Below are positions 23,637-35,800 of a stretch of DNA of 64,000 nucleotides, one piece after another. Source of the stretch: Parapristionchus giblindavisi (lineage: Eukaryota > Nematoda > Chromadorea > Rhabditida > Diplogasteridae); NCBI GenBank assembly GCA_943737045.1, contig CALSFV010000082.1, positions 186,001-250,000 on the forward strand, in the 5' to 3' direction. Positions within the stretch are counted from its first letter, which is position 1. Each line of letters begins with the position of its first letter. The notes beneath the pieces are model-generated. The model did not search any database, was not told where the DNA came from, and saw only the letters and a program-made list of their open reading frames with translations. A program made the translations under genes and the position numbers.

Positions 23637-25625
23637 GTAGTTTTATTCTTTATTTTCATTTCTGAAAAATATAGCACTGCGAATTTTTATTCAAATAACT
23701 GTTAGTCAATATTCTCAAGGTTTCCGATATTCTCACTGTTCGCTGGAAGACAACTATAGTTTTTGTACTAGTTGATCTTTGGTCTTTGATATATTTCTCC
23801 CTGTCCTCCGTCACCCATAGGTCGAATAGCTAGGTTATCGATTTTCGAAATCCGGTCAGGTTTTTCGATTTTTGGCTAATTTGGCTCAAATCCGGTCAGG
23901 TTTTTCGATTTTTGTGAAAGTTTGGCTCAAAATCCTGTCAGGTTTTTCGATTTTTGGCTAATTTGGCTCAAATCCGGTCAGACTTGGTACTTTATAACAT
24001 ACTTTTCGACCTATGCCGTCACCACATATCGTTTCTTATCTTGTTACTTGATCTTTGATCTTTGGACTTATTGATTTTACCTTCTGCTTCCAGGCCTCCG
24101 CCACCTCGCTGATCTACCCTCCGCTGCTCATCAATCTGGTCGACTCACCCGGACACGTTGATTTCAGGTGACACTTGGTTGTTATTCTAGAGCGTTTGAC
24201 TTTCAATTCGTTGCTAGTAATTGAATGTTTTGTTGATTAAAACCACACACCGAGCTAATTTTATAAGCCGCTATGGTAGCACTCTCTCGTAGACGAAGAA
24301 AGCGAGAGAGATTTCCAGAGTGGAGAGTTTCAAAATATATCGGGGGGGGGGGGGGGGTAATTTAAAAGCATTTGATAAACATAATGTACTATGTAATTCT
24401 TGTCATTTCTGGTGATAGTATTGATTATATTTCTCTGAGTGTGGCCGATACTTGACAAGAATAAATCAATAATATATTTATCACTTCGTTCCTAGTTTGA
24501 AGGATTAGATAGATTGGTTAATGAAATAATCGTGATGTCTAACCAATTTATTCATGGCTGATTATTATTATTTCATTATTTATTGATCGCTAACGTTAGA
24601 GCAACTTTATGAGGGCGTGTTTAGGGTTTTATGCTGGATCACCGTGGCTGGATGATATTAACCTATGTGGCATAAAAAATAATATTTACACCGCAACTCA
24701 GTTTATTTTCAAAGCACAATCTTTATGCGTAATAGTTGGGTTGTTATAGTTAATCGTAATATCATTTCAACGCTGCGATCAAGCGCCAGACGCCTGGTAT
24801 CTATCATTTCGAGTTAATATTGCTTTTTAAACTATAGTCTTCAAAAAACTATTTTCTTTCCGCTCACGCAATCTCTCATACCCATTGCGAAACTGCTCTT
24901 CGTCGGGCGCGATAAGGAACGCTTGTTTTTTTTGTTGTTGAAATAGCGCTGCAAAATAGGTTTTCCTTGTAATTGGAGAAAACCAAAGAAGTGGAAATTG
25001 CGATATTTTAATAACAATAATGAAAATTTGACCCACAACCGCATAGATGATCCGAATAAAGTGTGGATAAATGTAAAAATTTAATTTTAAAAAAATATTT
25101 AAAATTTCAGTGGCGAAGTGGCGGACGCGCTCGTCCTCGCCGACATCTCACTACTCCTGCTCGATGTGGTAGGTTATTGATTTATCGATTATTGATTTTC
25201 TTCCCGTACAGGGTATTGATACTGTGGGGAGTTTCTTTCAATTTTAATGTGGTGTTGGAGAGGAAAAGGGGCGAAAGCATAGGTCGAATAGCTAGGTTTT
25301 CGGATTTCAAAATGCGGTCAGGTTTTCCGATTTTTGGCAAATTTGGCTTAAAATGCGGTCAGGTTTTTCGATTTTAATGAAAATTTTGGCTCAAATGCGG
25401 TCAGTTTTTTCGTTTTATTGTGAAAATGTTGCTCAAAATGCGGACAGGCATGGTGCTTTGTAACATGCTTTTCGACCTATGGGCGATAGAGTGTGTTAAA
25501 CGAGGATTTTTTCTGCTTTTCTTTTCTTAACTCAAGAGAGCATACGGTAATATAAAAAAGGAAAGCCTTGTCTGTTAAGGGGAACTTTTCCAAGTGTGAA
25601 ACTTTGTTTTCATATTTCAGGTAGG

Positions 25626-25674
<49 letters not shown>

Positions 25675-25694
25675 ATTATTAATTATTATTATTA

Positions 25695-25730
<36 letters not shown>

Positions 25731-28700
25731 TATTATTTTTATTATTGTATACCAGGTGGAAGGAGTGTGCTCGCAGACGGAATCGGTGCTGCGACGCGCC
25801 CTGCTGCACGGACAGCAAGTGGTTCTCGTTCTGAACAAGGTGAGTATGTCTGTGTGTGTGTATTTGATGTGTACGGTGTGGGTAAATCAACCCTGCCCTT
25901 ATTTATTTATTTAATTATTTATTCCATCAAATGTATTGTGAAGGAATGATATGTGACCTTGCATGCGGAACAGTAGTGATCACTCGCAGTACTTTGTCTG
26001 CCTTGAACAACGGATTGTACCCCTATTGTGTGGGGAGTGTGGGTGTGTAGGACTTATACATGGGCGGGGTTGATTTAGTCAATTTGAAGTATGTCACCCA
26101 AATTACTTTCCACCTTTACACCTATTGCACACTCTCTCATTTTCGACTTTTCCCCATGCCAGATGAGAGAGCGCGCAAAAGTGAGAGAGCAAATTTGCCT
26201 TTTTTTTAAAATTCTATTTCCTTTCTTATATTTTAAAGGTACAGAAGAAATACAGCCTATAACATTCATCTTTGCTCCTACTAGCTATTATTTGCGGAGT
26301 ACGCGACAAATACGTTTAAAACGCACTCTCCCTGACAGCAGAGGGGTAGCGACAGGGGGAGGGCACAAAGTTTCGAAATCATCCTAGACCATTCATATTT
26401 GGTGGTTAGAGTCCCTAGGGGTGGGATACACTTCAGTCAAAAAATTGACCCGAAATATCGTTTTTTGATCTACCAAAAGTGAAAAATTCAAAATGATTTT
26501 TTCCAATCGTGTCATATATCATTCGAAATAGCGTGGAAGTTATGTAAAACTGACAAGTTTCAAAAGATTTGGTTCAATAGTTTTTGAGAAAAATCCGATT
26601 TTCCGAAAAAAGGCCAGATTTTTTTCCTTTCGTTAAATAGCAGACTACTTTCCCATCATTTCTTGTCTCTGGGCATTTGATATCTTATGTAAAAATGGAT
26701 GGGCTATCCGAATAACATACTCATTTTAACCATCTCCATGGCGGAACATGGCATATTGGCAAAAAACTAGCGCATTTTTAGCGTTCCAGTCCTCGACGCA
26801 GGCTCGAATCCCGCCTCGGGTGAAAATTTTTGCAAACTTTTTTTGGTTCCATTTTGGCTTCTAATCGACTTTTTTTCCTTCCTTGGACTTTATAAATGGT
26901 TTTCAATAATGATAAAACATGATTTCTATCCATTTTTGTTTTGCTGGTCCCGAAAACTTATTTTCTAAAGGAGATCACTCAAATGAAAGAGAAAGTATGA
27001 TTGTTTGGTATAATCACCGAAGTGATTGAAGCAAATAAGCAAGTATCCGAGATTGTTGATCAGGGATACGCGCTCAAGACGAAGAAATTGGCAAATCGAT
27101 ACATGGAAAAAGCGAAGGATTTTGTTATCATGCTTTTCGATGAGGGACTAAATAAGGGAACAAAAGTGTCAGCTGAAGATGGTGAGAAAAGAATGCGAGA
27201 ATCGCTAAACCCGGAAGGCTCAAGAATGTTTTCGCCGGAAGAACGCTTGAGTGCACGTCAAATTAGTTCATATTATAGCCGCATCAAATCTGCAAGAACC
27301 ATGGCATCCGTTAACATTGACAAAAAAAAGAAGGCAAAATGGAATTAGAGCGAAATGATCTACAATCGATGAAGATAACGATGAACAAAGTTTCGATACA
27401 GAATGGAGGAAATTGTTGATCGAGTTGGATACGAACGAAGTTGACGCTAGTGATGAAGAGGCGTTGATATCTGATGATGATCTTATGGTCACTTCTATCA
27501 GAAACAACATGAATGAAATTTTCAACATGGAAAAACTATTGAAATGATGGATGGAGATGTTAATTCTCTTGAGGAAGATGATTGAAATCATGACGACGAA
27601 TGTGCTCGATGTCCCGAATGTATCGATTAATAAAAAAGTTTACAAAAAGCAGCTTATTCTTTGAGAACATTACATTTTAGATATTGCTCGATCAGAAGAA
27701 CATTTAAAAAGTCCAAGGAACGAAAAAAGTCGATTAGAAGCCAAAATGGAACTAAAAAAAATTTGCAAAAATTTTCACCCGAGGCGGGATTCGAGCCTGC
27801 GTCGAGGATTGGAACGCTAAAAATGCGCTTGTTTTTTGCCAATATGCCATGTTCCGTCATGGAGATGGTTAAAATGAGTATGATATTCGGATAGCCCATC
27901 CATTTTTACATAAGATATCAAATGCCCAGAGACAAGAAATGATGGGAAAGTAGTCTGCTATTTAACGAAAGGAAAAAAATCTGGACTTTTTTCGGATAAT
28001 CGGATTTTTCTCAAAAAATATCCAACCAAATCTTTTGAAACTTGTCAGTTTTAGATAACTTCCCACGCTCTTTCGAATGATATATGACATGATTGGAAAA
28101 AATCATTTTGAATTTTTCACTTTTGGTAGATCAAAAATCGATATTTCGGGTCATTTTTTTGGCTGAAGTGTATACCACCCCTAGGGACTCTAACCACCAA
28201 ATATGAACGGTCTAGGATGATTTCGAAACTTTGTGCCCTCCCCCTGCCGCCCTTACAGAGAGCGCGTTTAAAAAAATAACTCACAGCAATAGTTTTCGAA
28301 CCCGTCGGATCGCAGTCTCACAATAGATGCAAGAGCTTGCGCGAGCAGATAAGCAACGATGTACTTTTTTGAGATGTGAAAACCGCGCTAATTGAAAATT
28401 GCAATGACTATAAAAGTACGTGCAGGAGAATTTGGTGAAATACCGGGGAAACTGCATAGTTTATGTTCTTGAGGACTTGCTATTATATTAACCATTCGGG
28501 TGCAAAGTCTCAACCAGTTACCTCCCTTGACCCCGATGTAGATAATTAATTTAAAAAAGCAATTATTTAATCAATTGATTATTTATATATTTAATTATTT
28601 ATTTATTTACTTATTTAATTATTTAAGTTGGATCGTCTTCGCTGGGAGTTACAGCTGGACGAGTCGCGTGCATTCATCCACATCAAGAACCTCATCGAGG

Positions 28701-29848
28701 CCGCCAACTCGTGCCTGTCTCAGGTTTATCGATTTATTGATTTGTTGTTTCGATTTATTGATTGGTCCATTGATTTATTGATTGGTTCATTGATTTATTG
28801 ATTTATTTGAGAGTACTTTTTCCTGTCTGACTCTGGTTTGCATAGACTGGATAGAAAGAGGCATCCGATTGATTTCTATCTGGATTGCCTTGGTCCGAGA
28901 CTTCGACTCCACTATATCACAACATTTGCAGGTTCTTCGCGGCCTCCTTGTAGCGGACGAGACGTGGGGAGACATTGAGGAGGTTTTAATTGCTTATAAA
29001 ATTAATTTAATTTGAAATCGGTTCCTCCTAATCTTTAAAGTTTTACCTGATCTTTGATCTTTCACTTGACCTTTGATCTTTGATCTTTAGCCTGATCTTT
29101 GATCATTCACTTGATCTTTGATCTCTCGCTTGATCTTTGATCTCTCGCTTGATCTTTGATCTTTCACTTGATCTTTGATCTCTCGCTTGATCTTTGATCT
29201 TTCACCTGATCTTTGATCTTCTCTCGTCCAGATCGAGCAGCGCCTGCACTTCTCGCCGTCCAACCTCAACGTGCTCTTCTCTTCGGCCACTCACTCCTTC
29301 GCCTTCTCCCTCCTCGACTTTGCTGAGATCTACGCGCCCAAGCTGGATGTGCCTGTCGATGAGTATGTGTTTAGTTTGATCTTTCATCTTTGATCTTTGA
29401 ACTTTGATCTTTGATCCTTGAACTACGGAAATTAATCTTGATATATTGAAGCTTATCTGTCGTCTGTAGAGTCACAATGTGGCTCTGTTATATTTCGTAA
29501 ATGATTGTTAATCTTTGATCTTTGGTTGAGTCGTTGAAATTTTTGCAGACTGGTCGCATGTCTCTTCGAGGACAACTACCTGGCGGGCAAGAAGATTATG
29601 GTAAGGGTGGTTTGATCTTTGATCTTTGATCTTTGTTTTTTTCTCTAGTAATTTGATATTCAGCCTTTGATTTGATGATCGCTAAAGACAATGATCGCAT
29701 GTTATTATATTGACTGATCATTGATCGTTTCCTTTACCAGATTATTATTTGATCTTTGATCTTTGATCTTTGACATTTTCAGCCTGACGCGCACGCGAAG
29801 GGCAAGAAGTGTCTGTTCGAGCAGCTCGTGCTGTCGCCGCTCTGGCAG
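21005..29848 (+). CDS. EFL1 part 1: exons 1-11 (G domain)
   Basis: Exons: 21005-21043 (tentative start exon, [13 protein letters not shown]), 23065-23167, 23507-23577, 24094-24167, 25111-25168, 25756-25839, 28628-28723, 28932-28982, 29232-29362, 29549-29600, 29783-29848. Exon 2 carries the P-loop and exon 3 the switch region ERGITMK. Exon 4 has [11 protein letters not shown] and exons 6/7 share NK|LD. Exon 1 was chosen because its frame joins exon 2, a GT donor follows, and the length fits the short N-terminus of the family. The Tc5-like element lies between exons 1 and 2, and a long-TIR element between exons 6 and 7. Confidence 0.87.
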
Positions 29849-32800
29849 GTGTGGTGGCTAAATATAATTTATAATTTTTAACTTAATGAATATGAAGCTT
29901 TAAAGGCACACCCCGAGTATATTTGAAACTTTGGCAATGCTCTCTGGCTTTCTTTGCCTGCGAGAGAGTGTTGCCAGAGCGCAGAGTTATAAATTAGCTC
30001 GGGTTGTGCCTTTAATGGGACATACAAGTTGGAGCCAAGTATGGCCTTTGGCGCCTGCGCGATTCACGTTTCACTGTTTTATCATATGGTCCAGAAGTTT
30101 GATGTGGTGATCTTTTGTAAATGCCAGTGATTCAATGAAATTGTAATGTATACTGGAATTGTAAGTAAGTGACTATTCGTAGTCACAGAAATGAGATGAG
30201 TGAGAAGGTTGACGGTGATATAATTTGTGCAGCGGAGATTTCTGATATTAAGGAAATTTCCTAAAAAATAATTATAAAAGGTAAAAATGTTTAAAAATAA
30301 CTGCGACATTGTTGACTGATGTTGAGCTGATTTCGCGTTTCGCTGTTATTTTATGTTATCAAATGTCTGCCCTGCAACTGATGCGATGTTCTATGAACCC
30401 GCAATTTTTGCTCTCGATGAGACGATTGAATGGCAATTAAATGATAATTAGTCGATATTTGGCTGAAAAGCAGTTTAATTGATAACTGAGAGCACCGAGT
30501 TTGAAATTTGCTCGAGGTGTGCCTTTAATCGGAAATTAGTTTTGGAGCGAGCCGAGTATGACCTATGTCGTGATTCATGTTTCACTGTTTTATCATAATA
30601 TCATATGGTTTAGAAGTTCGGTGATGATTTTACTGAAAATAATTTGATGAAAGTGTAATGTATAATGGTATCGTACACAGGTGACAATTCGTACTCATTG
30701 AAATGAGATGATTGAGTAGATTGAGTCGGTTGCGAAGCAGAGATTTCTGATATTTATTAAGGAAATTCTCTGAAATTATTGATCAAGAAAAAAATGTTTA
30801 AAAAACTGCGCACCAATTGTTGAGTTCATGTTTCACTGTCCTATCATTTCATCAACTGTTTGCTCTGCAACTGATTGAGTCAACTTTTACTCACTTAAAA
30901 ACAGTCTTGAGGGATTATAGTGAAGAGAGGATATGAAATATTTATTGTTTGTTCTGCTTTTCTAGCACAACAAATGAGACAGCAAATGATTCAATGGCAC
31001 ATCCCGAGCTAATTTAAACTGACAAGAAAAGCGGGAGAGCATTGCTAGAGCGGAAAACGTATGACCAGAGAGTGTTGCCAGAGCGGAGAGTAAAATTAGC
31101 TCGGGGTGCGCTTTTAATTGGGAAATATGATTTAGAGCGAGAGCCACAAGCATGGCCTATGGCACCTGCGTGATTCACGGTCGTTTCACTGTTGTATCAT
31201 ATATGGTTTAGAAGTTTGATGTGGTGATCTTATGTTCAATGAAAGTATAATGTATTTATGTATGGTATTGTCAATATGCGACAATTCAGAGTCATTGAAA
31301 TGAGATGAGTGAGAAGGTTGACGGTGGAGTAGTTTACAAAGTAGAGATTTCTTAAATTTATTAGAAATTGAATAAAACGATTTATTACAGGTAAATGTTT
31401 TAACAAATCCGTGCGCCAATGTTGATGTTGTTAAGAGACCGGCTCGGTAAGACTCGAGCATGGTCCGGACATTCGCGAGGACTTTCGATCTGGGCCTCAA
31501 TACTTTCATCATAGACACATACCGGGGGGAGACCGATGAAAGTTATAGTGAAAATGCCCTTGGGCTCAAACCCGGCTCACATATGTCGCATAAAATAAAA
31601 AAATTGAAAAATTCATAACTTTTCAAGCGTGATAGCTAGCACTTTTATTTCTTTTTATTGGTGAATAACATGTCATGCACTCTTATAAACACAGCTGAAC
31701 AGCAATATCTTATCGTTTTGAATATGTTTTTTCGTGTCTGATTTTCAGATTTTTTTCCTTCTATCCTCGTTGAAGAGATACTGCAAGAAAATTCATAGTG
31801 CATATTGTAGCCCTGACGATTATGTACATGGTGGTCATATTCCCTTGGCCAGCCAGTTTGTCATAAGCCTCAAGAATTGCAACTGAATGTGAGATATGTG
31901 TAAATTGCAAAAATCGAAAATTAAATTTCTTGAAGTTCGCAAGAGCAAGAGTTAGCTTTATAATGTCATTTTACTCGTAGTGATGCGCGTACATAGGAAA
32001 AATATACAAATAGACTCAGACTACATTTTTTTTTAATTTAGAAAAATAATTATTTTATTTTTATTTTTTCAACTCCCACATTCAGTCGACCGTCAAGGCA
32101 AGTTGATTCATAGGGCGGATGGTGGCTCTTGCATGTGTGTTTGCAGAAACGACTGCAACGTGAAGAATCGTCGTTTCGCAGATCTCGAATTTATTTTTTT
32201 AATTATCAAACTTGAATATTTATATGTTTCTTTCATATAAATCGGTTGGAAGGTGGCGTATGGGAACCAAAGCTGTACCATTGCTATCAGTAGGAGTGTA
32301 CTGTACTGCACTAACGTAACCGTCAGGAATCACGAACTAACTTTTTTTTCAGTCGACCCCCGATTCTCAACCATGACCCGGGGTACATGGTTGAGAATGG
32401 CTGAGGTCGAAAAAATCATGATGATCCCAGACCAAATACTATTTGGCATTATATCAATAGTGGGCCAACTTTTATTTTTATGGATACCATTACTCGAATT
32501 ACCGTAATCTAGCTACCGTATCCTACAATAATGTGGTGAGATTCTCGGAAAATTCAGGTGCGTGCATTACTATTACGGTAATTCGAGATATGGTATCCAT
32601 TAAAATAAAAGATGGCCCATTATTGATATAATGCCAAATAGTATTTGGTCTGGGATCATCATGAATTTTTCGACCTCAGCCATTCTCAACCATGAACCCG
32701 GGGTCATGGTTGAAAATAATGGGTCGACTGAAAAAAAGATCAGTTCGCGATTCCTGATGATTATGGTATTCAAGTACAGTTCACTCCCACTGATCAAAAT

Positions 32801-35800
32801 GGTACGGCTTTGGTTGCCATACGCCACCTTCCAACCGATTTATGTGAAAGAAACATATAAATATTCAAGTTTGATAATTAAAAAAATAAATTCGAGATCT
32901 GCGAAACGACGATTCTTCACGTTGCAGTCGTTTCTGCAAACACACATGCAAGAGCCACCATCCGCCCTATGAATCAACTTGCCTTGACGGTCGACTGAAT
33001 GTGGGAGTTGAAAAAATAAAAATAAAATTATTATTTTTCTAATTTTTTAAAAAATGTAGTCCAAGTCTATTTCTATATTTTTCCTATGTACGCGCATCAC
33101 TACGAGTAAAATGACATTATAAAGCTAACTCTTGCTCTTGCGAATTTCAAGAAATTTAATTTTCGATTTTTGCAATTTACACATATCTCACATTCAGTTG
33201 CAATTCTCGAGGCTTATGACAAACTGGCTGGCCAAGGGAATATGACCACCATGTACATAATCGTCAGGGCTACAATATGCACTATGAATTTTCTTGCAGT
33301 GTCTCTTCAACGAGGATAGAAGGAAAAAAATCTGAAAATCAGACACGAAAAAACATATTCAAAACGATATGATATTGCTGTTCAGCTGTGTTTATAAGAG
33401 TGCATGACATGTTATTCACCAATAAAAAGAAATAAAAGTCCTAGCTATCACGCTTGAAAAGTTATGAATTTTTCAATTTTTTATTTTATGCGACATATGT
33501 GAGCCGGGTTTGAGCCCAAGGGCATTTTCACTATAACTTTCATCGGTCTCCCCCCGGTATGTGTCTATGATGAAAGTATTGAGGCCCAGATCGAAAGTCC
33601 TCGCGAATGTCCGGCAGGGGGTCAAAATGCTCGAGTCTTACCGAGCCGGTCTCTTAAACATGTTGATTGATTTCACGTTTCGCTGTCCTTTCATTTCATC
33701 AAATGTTTGCTCTGCAACTGGTGATTAGTGAAGTGCATTTGTATTCACATGCAGAAAAAAAACTCCCCTAGAAACATCTTTACCAACTACAGGTGCCATG
33801 GCCGTTCCCTCATCGGCAATCATTCCCTTATAGGTGAGGGAATAGGGTTGAGTTCCGTGACGTATAAGGGACCAATTACGTGAAGAGGTTTCACAAAGGA
33901 ATCATTCCCTCATAGATGAGGGATCTTCAGTAGATGTACTAAAAAATGTGAAAAAAATCGATTTGGAGAGAGCCACGAATGGCCATGGCACATGCGTGAT
34001 TCACGTTTCACTTTGTTTTCTCATATGGCTTAGAAGTTTGATTTTTACAATTGTAGTGTGAGTATTTATTCAATGAAAATATAATGAATACTGGAATTGT
34101 AAATAGGCGGCAATTCTGATTCATTGAAATGAGATGAGTGAGCCGATTATGCACCGTTACATTTGCCTTACGTGCCTACGCCGTAACCCCCTCCGCCGCG
34201 TGTCCGACGCGACGGAGGGGCTTACGGCGTAGGCACGTAAGGCATATGTAACAGTGCATTACGGGAGAAATATGCAATGACTCGCGATGTGAAGTCCAGA
34301 TTTATGATTGTTATTTCTAATTCTTTCTTATTCTTATCCTTTATTTGTATGGGAAGTATTTATTATGGGAAATTGTCGTATGTAGCAAAAAACTGCGCGC
34401 CATACGTCGAATAGCTAGGTTATCGGTTTTCAAAATGCGGTCAGGTTTTTCGATTTGTGCGACATTTTGGCTCAAAATGCGGTCAGGCTTGGTACTGTGT
34501 AACATACTTTTCGACCTATGCTGCGCGCCAATTGTTGATTTTATGTTTCGTTGTTGCGTCAAATCATCAAGCGGTGGCTCTGCAACTGATGGTCTTTTTC
34601 GTGGCTTTTGAAGACGTAATATATAACACGGGTCTCCGGTAAAAGTGTAGAAACGCCTGCCACTATGAAAATTTTTTGTCTCCGATTTCGATGAAAGTCG
34701 GTCAGTGTGTGTAGTTGGGGGTCATAAGAAGGCCTAGCCACTTGATTTGGCCAAAATTCCAAATTATCGATTTTTTGTGATCTACCCTGAAAATGATCAT
34801 AACTCGTTTCATTTTCATCGTACAGCGAGCTGACAGGTGTCATTCGAACCGTATTATAATGCTCTCAAAAAAAGTTGTGAATGACCCGTTCGCTGCAAAG
34901 TCGTCTTCAGGGCGAAAAACGCGAAAACACATTTTTTGAAAACAAATGTGACCTGTTCTCGAAAATTTTCTCTTGAGTACACGCGTATTATTGCAGAAAA
35001 TAAGTTTTCAGATAACGTACAAAGTCGGTATGTTGTTCATTTGCCGTATCTCTGTCCCCCCCAATACCGTTTAATAGAGTACACGGGACTTAGCCATTTT
35101 TTTCCACCTCAACAGTTTTTCGATCGTATCTGCCTTCAAAATGGTCCAATCGACTATTCGAAAAAAGGAAAATTATGCTCTCGGAAAGGCGAATAACAAG
35201 TTCTGCAATGATCGAATAGCTATGACAAGCCATTTTCGAGTTATTCGAGGAAAACCTCATCAACATCGATTTTGTCGGCTGCTTCATGCCAGTTATGGAA
35301 AAATTGTTGCAGAAACTACTTCATCATTCACTTCATTTACTGATCTAATCATCTAATGCACAATTTAGTCTCTTCTTTCCTTTTTTTCTTCTCCTTTTCG
35401 CCTCACCAATTTACAAAGCGAGAGAGAAAAGGGCTATTTTCCTCCGTCATTGGAATCTTGAACGTCACTGGGAGAGAGGAGAGCACAAGATCAGACCGGA
35501 GAGAGTATTAATGATGGATTTCGCCCTTGGACTGTACAAGAGAATGCTCGAGGAGGTTCAGCAAGGAGTCGGAATCGGTCCACTGTCGGAATCATTCAAG
35601 GAATACGAGAAGTCACCGAAGCATCCGAGACCCATAGGATGGGCACTTCGCATTCGGAAGAAGAGTGCCCCATACGACTCTGTTGCCAAGCAGATGGTGG
35701 TCGATCAATTCCAGGAATTCTACGCAGCCAGGAACAAGCTGAGAGCAGAAGAAGTCGAGAAGAGAATGAAGACCAGAACGGATATCATGCCCGCTAACCA

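Noticed and set aside
32108..32972. Mirrored open frames of 67-113 codons
   Set aside because: They occur in both arms of the foldback palindrome and are present only because the sequence is inverted-duplicated; no domain is visible.
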